Source: Prochlorococcus sp. AG-409-A10 (GTDB lineage: Bacteria; Cyanobacteriota; Cyanobacteriia; PCC-6307; Cyanobiaceae). From it: a stretch of DNA of 64,000 bases. Within the stretch, counting starts at the first letter, position 1. The number at the start of each line of letters is the position of its first letter. The stretch covers positions 43,142-107,141 of the forward strand of contig QCJG01000005.1 in the NCBI GenBank assembly GCA_003216175.1, written 5' to 3'. This document shows positions 26,284-33,392 of the stretch, in pieces. The notes beneath the pieces were generated by a model, which saw only the letters and a list, made by a program, of their open reading frames with translations, was not told the DNA's origin and searched no databases. The position numbers were made by a program, and so were the translations under genes.

Positions 26284-29193
26284 TCAAGACTCTCGATGGA
26301 TCACCGCAACCAACTTAAGGTAAGGGGCTGGTTCTATCGACATCACCTGTCGAATGAAACGTTCGTGGTCGTCGAAGCGGCAATCAATCGCGTTTTGTTT
26401 GGCATTGAGATCTTTCTCTTTAACCTGCTGTTTCCTTTTATCATTCTCAAAGTCTATTACCAGTTGCTCTTTTTGCCTCCCTCGTAAACGTTTTAGTCGC
26501 TCTCTTTGATCCTCTAACTCGGGCTTCATTCGTTGAGTCCAGTTCTCCTTCTTTTCTATAAGATAGCGTTGAGCATAATCAACAGCTACTTGACGTTGTT
26601 GATACAAACAATCAGGAATCAGACTACCAGTATTGGCATATACCTTCCTTCCCAATTGAAGCCTATCTGCGACCACCTTTAAGGGATCAACTGATGTTAC
26701 TCTCAACCCACTACCTTTGAAGCTAACCGCTACCCACTCCTGTACTACCGGCATACCTTTTTGGTTGGGGATCGTTCCCTGCAATATCATTACCACCTCT
26801 CCACGATCAAGTCCTTCTCTGAAATTGAGAACCGGTGCACAGTGACGTGGAAATTTAATTTGTGTTCGATCAGCTAGCCAATCAACGATAGGATGCAAAT
26901 CCCAGAGGTATTCGAGTTCAGGGCGGACATCGTCTTCCCTTCGCGCTTGCTCCAATGCCTTTTGCAGAACTAAGGAGTCGGTGGAAAGCACCAACCGTTC
27001 GTCTTTTAGTGGGCGTAATTCTTTAGGGTAACGCTCATAACGACGTCGCAGATCACTAGGGAGACTGATTTCCAAGCGTTCCTGCTCATCAAAGACATTA
27101 AAATCGAGCTTTTCGCCTCGGAGCTGCATTCGATCGGCCTCGGCCTCTAAAGCTCGATTCACGTAGCTCCAAAGACTAGGGAACAAGCTGAAGGGGGCTT
27201 GTCGCTTCACATTGAGTTGTGACTTAGCCTCGTCGCGAACGTCATTATCCTCATCGGGATTGATCCCGAACATTTCCTCGAACAGGTTTAGCTCGCTACT
27301 CTTCTGCTGATAAACCTCTGCATTAGAATCCATACGTTTTTCAAGCGAAGTAATATCGTTTTTTTCAAAGGCTTTGGCGATCTCATATTCTTCTTTCTCA
27401 ACGTCAAAAGCCCTTAAGAACACCGATGGGTCGCCTATATTCTGCTGGGCTTGCTGGTCTTTGTTGACAAGAAGGCGGAGGATCTTATCGGCATCTCCCA
27501 TGCCTTCACTGCACGATTTGGTTAGTAGATAACGGATCTTAGGTTGTTGCTGTTGTCCATATCGATCTATGCGACCGTTACGCTGCTGTAGCGTCATCAA
27601 CGACCACGGAATATCGAAGTGTACTAGCCGGTGGCAGAGGTAATGGAGATTTAACCCCTCTGAAGCGACCTCTGTGGCGACTAAAATACGAACTGCTTCT
27701 TTTTCCTGAGCAAATTGTTCAACTAATTGATTTTGCTGTACATCCTGCATGGATCCATCGATTGCTACTACTCCCTCTGCTTTCAGCCTAAGATCACTTG
27801 CTAAGCTTTCCATCAAAAAGCGTTGAGTTTCACGACGCTCGGTGAAGATTACGATTCGGTCGTTGGGGTCTTTACCCCGCCAGTTCCAATCTGATTTAAT
27901 CAACTCAATTAGTCGATGATATTTTGAGAAATCATCTGTTCCGATCGCGGCCAAAAGTGATTCCAAGTCACGTAAAGCACTAATATCTCCTGGTGATTCT
28001 GAAGCGACCTTTTCTAACCTCTTCAGGCGCTTGCGTACTGTTTCAAGTGCGGCCATTGGACTGGAAAGCAGGCTTTTTACCAAGGTCGTTTTAAAAAGTT
28101 GACCTGCTTTAGCCTTCCCGTCACTTTCTGGCAATTTAAGATCCTTGAGATTGGCAAAGACACTCTCTTCTCGCTCAGTTGCTTTACAATCAACATATTG
28201 GGTATCTCGGTCTTTAACGTTGCTACGAAGATCATCCAATACATCCTTACGGAACCGTCGGACATATAGATCTTTAATGTCTTCCTTTGTATATTTGCTT
28301 GGATTAGCTATGGCTGTTGGATCAAGCATATTCATCAAGCTTGCGAAGCTTTCGGGCTTTCCGTCATGAGGTGTAGCTGAAAGCAAGATTAATGTCTCTG
28401 ATCTAGTCGCTAATCGTTCTGCTAATTTCGCTCTTTGACTCTTTTGTGAACCTCTGGCTCGTTCTGCTACATTCTGACACTCATCGATGACGATAATGTC
28501 CCAGCTTGCGTTGTCGAGATAAAAACGATAATCACGGTCATTCTTTAATGTGTCGATTGAAACGATCGCCTTATCAAAATGATGAAAAGGATTTTGATTG
28601 GTGGGGATCTGCTGGCGGATTCTTTGAATTCCAACCGAGTCGAGGCGCACAAGGGGGATTGAAAAGCGCGCCCAAAACTCCTTCTGGAATTGAACCAGCA
28701 TGCTCTTAGTAGTCACGACAAGAATCCTCTTGCCTCTAGCACGACGAATAAGCTCGCTGCAAAGAATGCCGCATTCTAAAGTTTTACCTAGCCCAACAGC
28801 ATCAGCAATCAGAAGACGTTGACGAGGCATAGCTAATGCCTTCGCTGCTGGTATTAACTGATAAGGTAGTGCGTCCATTGCAGCACGATCACCCACCGCA
28901 AGGGATGAATCCGTGGGGACTGTTCGGCGTAAATGTGATTCAATGAAAAGAAGACTATCTCTATATTGAGGTGAGTTATCTTGAACCAGCTCTGTTTTCT
29001 CAGGCTGCAACACCTTGAAACTGCCAGAAGCTTTCTCAACATCAACTAAAAATTTGGCTTCTTTTTCCTGTAAGAAAGGCGAAACGCCCACTACGTCCAC
29101 AACTTGCTGACCATCTGAGCTGCGCCCAATACTTCGCACCAACCATTCAGCACTTCGGCATTCAATTCGTGCTCCAGGAGCAAGGACGGCCAT
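26284..29193 (-). CDS. SNF2/RapA-type helicase (DrmD-like)
   Basis: A 969-aa SF2 protein and first gene of the defence operon. Walker A-like ADAVGLGKT (130-138), DECQ in the DEAD-box position (237-240), LLSATPHDG (270-278), and VATEVASEGLNL plus QQRNGRIDRYGQ (536-547) in the second RecA lobe. This is the HepA/RapA branch of SNF2 proteins, as DrmD in class 1 DISARM. The C-terminal 400 residues are unassigned, with a charged coiled-coil-like end (about 880-940). In class 1 DISARM, drmD and drmMI are neighbours, exactly as here. Presumably translocates on dsDNA. Confidence 0.85.
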   Translation of the reverse strand: MAVLAPGARIECRSAEWLVRSIGRSSDGQQVVDVVGVSPFLQEKEAKFLVDVEKASGSFKVLQPEKTELVQDNSPQYRDSLLFIESHLRRTVPTDSSLAVGDRAAMDALPYQLIPAAKALAMPRQRLLIADAVGLGKTLECGILCSELIRRARGKRILVVTTKSMLVQFQKEFWARFSIPLVRLDSVGIQRIRQQIPTNQNPFHHFDKAIVSIDTLKNDRDYRFYLDNASWDIIVIDECQNVAERARGSQKSQRAKLAERLATRSETLILLSATPHDGKPESFASLMNMLDPTAIANPSKYTKEDIKDLYVRRFRKDVLDDLRSNVKDRDTQYVDCKATEREESVFANLKDLKLPESDGKAKAGQLFKTTLVKSLLSSPMAALETVRKRLKRLEKVASESPGDISALRDLESLLAAIGTDDFSKYHRLIELIKSDWNWRGKDPNDRIVIFTERRETQRFLMESLASDLRLKAEGVVAIDGSMQDVQQNQLVEQFAQEKEAVRILVATEVASEGLNLHYLCHRLVHFDIPWSLMTLQQRNGRIDRYGQQQQPKIRYLLTKSCSEGMGDADKILRLLVNKDQQAQQNIGDPSVFLRAFDVEKEEYEIAKAFEKNDITSLEKRMDSNAEVYQQKSSELNLFEEMFGINPDEDNDVRDEAKSQLNVKRQAPFSLFPSLWSYVNRALEAEADRMQLRGEKLDFNVFDEQERLEISLPSDLRRRYERYPKELRPLKDERLVLSTDSLVLQKALEQARREDDVRPELEYLWDLHPIVDWLADRTQIKFPRHCAPVLNFREGLDRGEVVMILQGTIPNQKGMPVVQEWVAVSFKGSGLRVTSVDPLKVVADRLQLGRKVYANTGSLIPDCLYQQRQVAVDYAQRYLIEKKENWTQRMKPELEDQRERLKRLRGRQKEQLVIDFENDKRKQQVKEKDLNAKQNAIDCRFDDHERFIRQVMSIEPAPYLKLVAVIHRES

Positions 29194-29489
29194 GTACGCT
29201 TTTAATCATTGATATTTCCAGAGGATGAAGTAACTAGTTATAAATTTCAAGTTTAATTATTGTTTTTCTTCTAAGAAAAATTTGTCAAAAGCATTATCCG
29301 TTTGTTTGAAAATACTTATCAAAATAAATTTTCTATTGTTATCACCTTGAGTTTTGGAAGGTCATAGATATAACGGAAAGTTATTTAAGGGTTTAAATAT
29401 TCATAAAATCTTGATCTGTTCTTTTGAGGAATGATCATCAAAAACGATGTTTTTGTTACTTCCTTGTATAAATTGTCAAAATCCTAATC

Positions 29490-29642
29490 ATGGACTCTTG
29501 CCAAAGAGAGAAAGAGAGGGATGATAAGCAACCAGCTAAAAGATTGGCACATCCGTATAAGTATGTGTCCTGCGGGAAGCGGAATACCAGTGAACTGGTC
29601 AGTCAAGGGAAGCCAGAACTTAGGCAGATTGCATTGATTTGA
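29490..29642 (+). CDS. Candidate 50-aa ORF upstream of the SIMPL gene
   Basis: An ATG at 29490 opens 50 codons ending at 29642 (MDSCQREKERDDKQPAKRL...). It is basic and polar and matches nothing I recognise. The same stretch can fold: CCAGT/ACTGG (29586-29597) is a short perfect hairpin and GGCACAT pairs with ATGTGTCC. It could therefore be a small RNA or leader instead. It is the only notable structure in the 490-bp divergent gap between the defence operon and the SIMPL gene; promoters for both sides must lie here, but I cannot place them. Confidence 0.3.
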   Translation: MDSCQREKERDDKQPAKRLAHPYKYVSCGKRNTSELVSQGKPELRQIALI

Positions 29643-29685
29643 ATTTTCGCTAATCAACACTCCTCACACTTCTTCGACAGATGCA

Positions 29686-30471
29686 ATGAAAGCTTTGTCT
29701 CTAATTAAAACCTTTTCGAATAATTCAATTCAATTAATTCGAAAGACACCACCTCTTGTTTTTGCAATGGCTGTTTTATCAGTTGGTGGTTTTATTGGTG
29801 CGTCAACAGTCTTAGTCTCTGGACTCCGTACTGTCGAAAACTCGATCACGGTCACAGGTGCAAGTACAGAAAGAATTGAAAGTGATATGGCGAAATGGGA
29901 AGTCAAGGTCCAAACGACCGGTTTATCTCAAATAGATTCCTATGAGAAACATCAAGATTCAATTGATAAAACAATTAAATTTTTAAAAGCGAATCAAATA
30001 GAGAATGGCAATGGAGAGTTGATGGATATTGGTCCAGCATCTACCTCAAAAAAAGAAGTACGTAATCCAGAAACTGGTGAGCTGGTTTCAACTAAGTGGA
30101 TTACCAGTCAATGGATAGAGATAGAAAGTAAAGACGTCTCAAAGATCTTTAAAACTCATCGAAAGATCAGCGAACTTCTCGGTAAAGGAGTTTTAGTTAG
30201 TCCTAGTAGGCCCGAATTTACCTATACAAAACTCGCAGAGAAGCGAGTGGACATGCTTGCAAAGGCAACAAAAGATGCTCGCATAAGAGCAGAAGCCATT
30301 GCCCGTGAAGCAGGTTCAAACGTAGGTGCAGTCAAAAGAGTCAATACAGGTGTTTTTCAGATAACTGTTCCTAACTCCACAAGAGTGAGTAGTTGGGGTT
30401 CCTACGACACAAGCACAATCAACAAAGACATCACGGCTGTGATGGGAGTTACCTTCGGAGTTAAAAAATGA
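29686..30471 (+). CDS. SIMPL-domain (DUF541) membrane-anchored protein
   Basis: A 261-aa protein with one N-terminal membrane segment (about residues 24-48, PPLVFAMAVLSVGGFIGAST...) and then a SIMPL-type domain: ITVTGASTERIESDMAKW near residues 55-72, and AKATKDARIRAEAIAREAG near 198-216. SIMPL proteins sit in the periplasm or outer envelope; most have no proven function. The stop overlaps the next gene by 4 bp. It is cargo of the element, reading away from the defence operon, and may not be linked to it. Confidence 0.75.
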   Translation: MKALSLIKTFSNNSIQLIRKTPPLVFAMAVLSVGGFIGASTVLVSGLRTVENSITVTGASTERIESDMAKWEVKVQTTGLSQIDSYEKHQDSIDKTIKFLKANQIENGNGELMDIGPASTSKKEVRNPETGELVSTKWITSQWIEIESKDVSKIFKTHRKISELLGKGVLVSPSRPEFTYTKLAEKRVDMLAKATKDARIRAEAIAREAGSNVGAVKRVNTGVFQITVPNSTRVSSWGSYDTSTINKDITAVMGVTFGVKK

Positions 30472-30908
30472 GTAATACAAACAGCTCTACACAAATCATC
30501 AAATTGTCCCAGCACATAAAAGAAAGGTATGAGCAAATTGAAAAAATCGATCAACTTCATATGAAGATCACCAAGCAAAAAGAAGATCTTGTTAAATCAA
30601 TGATTGACGATCTGACAGCTATTCAAAAACTTTCTTATGACGAAGTTAAGAAATCAAATGAAAGCACTCAAAGATTATTTGATGAATCTGTATCTAGACC
30701 AATAAATCAATTGATCACTGAAATTATCAGAAGACTAAAGTCATCTATTCATTATCAAGAAAACAATCTGAGCTTTGGACAGGTTCATGAACAAATGGTT
30801 GAGACGTTAAGCAGAGTAAAGGGGTTTAAAGCTTATCTTTCTGAGATTCAGAAGGGACAGCTAGATAAACTTTTTGACTTACCTGACGCTCATAAAGACT
30901 CTATTTGA
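30468..30908 (+). CDS. Hypothetical coiled-coil protein
   Basis: A 146-aa, all-helical, charged protein (KERYEQIEKIDQLHMKITKQ...) likely to form a coiled coil. No known domain. Its ATG overlaps the SIMPL gene stop (ATGA), so the two are co-translated. Function unknown. Confidence 0.6.
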   Translation: MSNTNSSTQIIKLSQHIKERYEQIEKIDQLHMKITKQKEDLVKSMIDDLTAIQKLSYDEVKKSNESTQRLFDESVSRPINQLITEIIRRLKSSIHYQENNLSFGQVHEQMVETLSRVKGFKAYLSEIQKGQLDKLFDLPDAHKDSI

Positions 30909-30953
30909 AGTATTAACTTTCAAAAATTTTAACCCAAAAACTAAATTTAACTC

Positions 30954-31244
30954 ATGTGTTTAGACCCAGAGGACCATATGGATTGGTACGAAAGAACGAA
31001 ATCTCTTTCAACAGAAAGACTCCATAATTTAGATCTCTATTGGAGAGACAACTTTGAGAACTCTGTTCATCAAGAACTTCATTCAATGGTTCAAATGATC
31101 TTGGTGGAGAGAGGTGAGAAAACATTGGAGATGAAAAGAGAAGAACAAATTAAAGGACTTAATCGATCTCTCAGGTTATCTAATCCTTTTGGTCGATTTG
31201 TTTCAGGAGTCAAAAGTATATTCACTACAAGAACAAAGTCATGA
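30954..31244 (+). CDS. Hypothetical protein
   Basis: A 96-aa basic soluble protein (MCLDPEDHMDWYERTKSL...) not recognised. Its C-terminal end, SNPFGRFVSGVKSIF, resembles the motif SSPLGKFLSSIKRKA in the middle of the next protein, so the two may be diverged copies. Overlaps the next gene start by 4 bp. Likely operonic with the two genes upstream. Confidence 0.55.
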   Translation: MCLDPEDHMDWYERTKSLSTERLHNLDLYWRDNFENSVHQELHSMVQMILVERGEKTLEMKREEQIKGLNRSLRLSNPFGRFVSGVKSIFTTRTKS

Positions 31245-31591
31245 GTAAAAAAAACAAAAACGAGAAGACACAAAGACAACTTGAGATAGATCAACTTGAT
31301 GAAATGCTTTGGCGTTCTTCTCCTCTTGGCAAATTTCTTTCATCTATAAAAAGAAAAGCATCTAAAGTTTCACGTTCAGGAGCTGTCACTTACAAAAATG
31401 AAAAACGATCTTGGGTCGTAAGAATTCCATCTGCTTTTGTTTTTACTGGTGCAAAGACTGGAGGTTTCCAGACAATTGTTATGGCAGAAACTCGAGATCA
31501 GGCATGGGAAGAAGCCTCAAAATGTGACGAATGGGAAATTCTTGATTTCTTTATTAGTCATATGAAGGTATTTCCAAAAGAACCTCTTTAA
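31241..31591 (+). CDS. Hypothetical protein, probably related to its neighbour
   Basis: A 116-aa protein that starts strongly basic (MSKKNKNEKTQRQ). Residues about 20-40 have RSSPLGKFLSSIKRK, like the end of the preceding protein. The second half is a compact strand-rich domain (SWVVRIPSAFVFTG... IVMAETRDQAWEEA). Last gene of the SIMPL set. Confidence 0.55.
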   Translation: MSKKNKNEKTQRQLEIDQLDEMLWRSSPLGKFLSSIKRKASKVSRSGAVTYKNEKRSWVVRIPSAFVFTGAKTGGFQTIVMAETRDQAWEEASKCDEWEILDFFISHMKVFPKEPL

Positions 31592-31661
31592 ATCAAGAAA
31601 TTCTTTTTGAAAGTCTTATTTGACTTCTAACAAGAGTAATTATGAAAACCCTCTAATCAAA

Positions 31662-31832
31662 ATGACTTCTTCTCTAAAATTTTTAGCTCTTTCTATTCCG
31701 ACAATAATCTTAGCTTTGCTTCTTGGCAGAATGATTGCTATTGAAATCTATGCAGCTAAGTTTCCCCGTTCACCATTAATAGAACAATTACGAGCTAATC
31801 CTTTGCGGGTCCTTTCTGTTAATTGGTTATAG
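31662..31832 (+). CDS. Small single-span membrane protein
   Basis: With the ATG at 31662 this is 56 aa, with one hydrophobic helix (FLALSIPTIILALLLGRMI) and a short basic tail. A TTG 42 bp upstream is the alternative start. Its last codons overlap the second copy of the spaced element repeat. Function unknown. Confidence 0.4.
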   Translation: MTSSLKFLALSIPTIILALLLGRMIAIEIYAAKFPRSPLIEQLRANPLRVLSVNWL

Positions 31833-31862
31833 GGTTATTTCGGATCGCAAATGACGACTAGG
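31807..31862 (+). repeat. Spaced repeat inside the element, copy 2
   Basis: GGGTCCTT, 17 bases, GGGTTATTTCGG, 2 bases, CGCAAA, 6 bases, CTAGG: the same blocks and the same spacing as at 8510-8565. The two copies lie 23.3 kb apart on the same strand, one on each side of the defence operon. The 115 bp that follow, up to 31977, hold nothing I can identify. Confidence 0.5.
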
Positions 31863-31977
31863 TATCGTCAGAAAAAAGTTCTTACATTTGCAGTTTCTCG
31901 ATAACTCTCAGACTTATTCCCTTGCAATCATTCTCAAGGATCTGATGATGTAACAAATGTAAGCGTTTGATTCCTGT

Positions 31978-32064
31978 TTATTTTCTCGTCATTCGATAAG
32001 TGATGTAAAAGAACAAGCCAAGTACTGCAAGATTTGCGAAGGCATAGGTGACTGCTATTCCCAT
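31978..32064 (-). CDS. 28-aa candidate membrane peptide
   Basis: Minus-strand frame MGIAVTYAFANLAVLGLFFY... of 28 aa, one transmembrane helix and a basic end. Its start overlaps the stop of the upstream 38-aa frame by one base (TAATG), which supports coupled translation. Marine picocyanobacteria carry many such peptides. Not recognised. Confidence 0.4.
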   Translation of the reverse strand: MGIAVTYAFANLAVLGLFFYITYRMTRK

Positions 32065-32180
32065 TAGCTATCAGCCTTATTTCTTCTAAGAAAATAAACC
32101 CAAGAAAGAAATCCAATTAATAAGGTTGCATCAAGAGCAAGATGCCAAGGAGCTAAAAGGTTATGGACAAGGTCGTTCAT
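32064..32180 (-). CDS. 38-aa candidate membrane peptide
   Basis: Minus-strand frame MNDLVHNLLAPWHLALDATL... with one hydrophobic helix (ALDATLLIGFLSWVYFL) and a basic end (RRNKADS). It begins 2 bp after the stop of the TM2-like gene and is coupled to the next peptide. Function unknown. Confidence 0.45.
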   Translation of the reverse strand: MNDLVHNLLAPWHLALDATLLIGFLSWVYFLRRNKADS

Positions 32181-32182
32181 TA

Positions 32183-32467
32183 TTAATCCTCAGCATCAAC
32201 GAAAGCTCGCGTGATTTTAATTAGTTTTTTACAAGCTTGAAAACTACCTGCCAAGGTCAAAAGCACGGCAATTATCAAAACAACTCCGGTGTAATAACCT
32301 TTTAAACCCAAACCATATAAAAACAATAATGCTGTCAACGTCCAACCAATAGTTGTAGAAATACCTTTTTCTCTCTTTCCTTCGAAGAATTGATCTAATC
32401 CAACAGGCCAACCAATTATCAACATGAATATTGAAGCAAGAGCCTTTTTCTCTTTTTTTCTGAGCAT
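32183..32467 (-). CDS. TM2-domain-like small membrane protein
   Basis: From the ATG at 32467 this is 94 aa (a TTG at 32491 would add eight residues). A charged start (MLRKKEKKALA) precedes three hydrophobic segments, and GLDQFFEGKREKGIST lies between the first two, which resembles the conserved turn of TM2 domains. The gene follows the ligase-like gene in the same direction and precedes two tiny membrane peptides, so the four form a minus-strand group. Role unknown. Confidence 0.5.
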   Translation of the reverse strand: MLRKKEKKALASIFMLIIGWPVGLDQFFEGKREKGISTTIGWTLTALLFLYGLGLKGYYTGVVLIIAVLLTLAGSFQACKKLIKITRAFVDAED

Positions 32468-32498
32468 TTTGGGAAGTGGTTTATAAAGCAATGTTGCC

Positions 32499-33281
32499 TT
32501 ACTTCATCGCTATCGCCCAGTTCGGACATTTTGAGGTAACACCAAGTCTTTGCTTGATTGCTCCAGACGCAACTTTGACGACTATCCCATCAGTTGGGAG
32601 ATTCTCAAATAACTCACCAGCCAACCATTTACGATGCCATCTTTTGACTTGCCTTGGATCGGCAGTCCTATTTGTAGGAGGAATTTCAAAAAACCAACTT
32701 TCTAGTCGTTTAATATCTTCGATCTCATCATTAGTTGATCCAAGAATTTCATAAGCCACAAAACTAAGACCCGCTCCAGATGGATTTTTCTTCCTTAGGT
32801 GTCCAGCGGCTAAAGCTTGAGATTTAGTTCTTGAAAGATTCGGACCATATAATTCACCTCTTATTTCAACTGGATCTTCTGAAACTGCAATTCCATCTTC
32901 TGGAAGTTCTAAAGGCAAATTGCAAATAGTTCTAGCTGCCTCGGTAACTTCTTTTCCACTTCGAGTGAAGGCTGATACTAAGGTTCCAGATTGGTATCTC
33001 AAACCCAAAGCACAACCATCAAATTTAGGTTGAACAATCATGGTTTCATTTCTGGCTTTTTCTGCCCACCATTCGCTGAAGCAGTAATTATCTAAACTGA
33101 GCAACTTCATTTTCTGCTGGAAATATGAGTTCTGAGGATCTTTTTCCCTAAGCCTATTTTCTAATTGATCAAATTGCTTGTCAGCTACTTGAGAATTGCC
33201 CGCTCTGTAGGCCCTATCTAGCTTCTTGACCAAGTCAGAAAGTTCTTTTGCCCACGTTTTGCCCACGCTATTATTATCCAT
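32499..33281 (-). CDS. Cut-down NAD-dependent DNA ligase (adenylation domain only)
   Basis: Starting at the ATG at 33281 (upstream codons lie in the terminator and tRNA), this is 260 aa. It has a short domain Ia-like segment (AYRAGNSQVADKQFDQLE), then the LigA adenylation domain: PKFDG with the nucleotide-accepting Lys (KxDG), GTLVSAFTRSGKEV, EIRGELYGPN, GIVVKVAS, and the final motif CPNWAIAMK. It stops there. Bacterial LigA is about 670 aa, so the OB fold, zinc finger, HhH and BRCT parts are missing. All core adenylation motifs look intact, so it can probably self-adenylate. It sits at the right end of the element, and its first codons span the arm-type repeats. Confidence 0.8.
   Translation of the reverse strand: MDNNSVGKTWAKELSDLVKKLDRAYRAGNSQVADKQFDQLENRLREKDPQNSYFQQKMKLLSLDNYCFSEWWAEKARNETMIVQPKFDGCALGLRYQSGTLVSAFTRSGKEVTEAARTICNLPLELPEDGIAVSEDPVEIRGELYGPNLSRTKSQALAAGHLRKKNPSGAGLSFVAYEILGSTNDEIEDIKRLESWFFEIPPTNRTADPRQVKRWHRKWLAGELFENLPTDGIVVKVASGAIKQRLGVTSKCPNWAIAMK
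33247..33266 (+). repeat. Paired 9-bp repeats, candidate integrase arm sites (right)
   Basis: TTTGCCCAC at 33247-33255 and 33258-33266, 11-bp period, 47 bp inside the right attachment repeat. Identical in unit, period and orientation to the pair at 3813-3832. Here they also encode part of the ligase N-terminus. Confidence 0.5.
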
Positions 33282-33282
33282 T

Positions 33283-33310
33283 AAAAAAGGACCGCCTGGG
33301 AAAGCAGTCC
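33283..33310 (-). terminator. Terminator of tRNA-Pro, supplied by the element
   Basis: Hairpin GGACCGC/GCAGTCC with one mismatch, followed on the minus strand by a run of six Ts. It follows the tRNA-Pro 3' end. The flanking pattern (CCATTAAAAAAG... TGGGAAA) is also seen at 3635-3662, so similarity between the two ends extends beyond the exact 54-bp repeat. Confidence 0.6.
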
Positions 33311-33313
33311 TGA

Positions 33314-33367
33314 ACTGATCGGGGCGACAGGATTCGAACCTGCGACCTAGTGCTCCCAAAGCACCCG
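33314..33367 (-). repeat. Right attachment site: 54-bp direct repeat within tRNA-Pro
   Basis: Exact copy of 3672-3725. The element brought this copy and it rebuilt the 3' part of the chromosomal tRNA gene. The break lies in the 5' strand of the anticodon stem. Confidence 0.92.
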
Positions 33368-33392
33368 CGCTACCAAGCTGCGCCACGCCCCG
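33319..33392 (-). tRNA. trnP-UGG: tRNA-Pro (anticodon UGG)
   Basis: A 74-nt cloverleaf on the minus strand: acceptor CGGGGCG/CGCCCCG, D arm GGCGCAGCTTGGTAGCGC, anticodon loop CTTTGGG with anticodon TGG, T arm CAGGTTCGAATCCTG, discriminator A. CCA is not encoded. It is the only intact proline tRNA in the window and is the integration target of the element. Confidence 0.95.

Noticed and set aside
29560..29625. Possible signal recognition particle RNA or other known small RNA
   Set aside because: The GGTCAG and GGGAAGCC pieces recall SRP RNA, but the conserved tetraloop segment and its pairing partner are not in place, so I list it only as a structured region.
3672..33367. Full prophage
   Set aside because: No capsid, portal, terminase, tail or lysis genes are present; only integration and replication genes.
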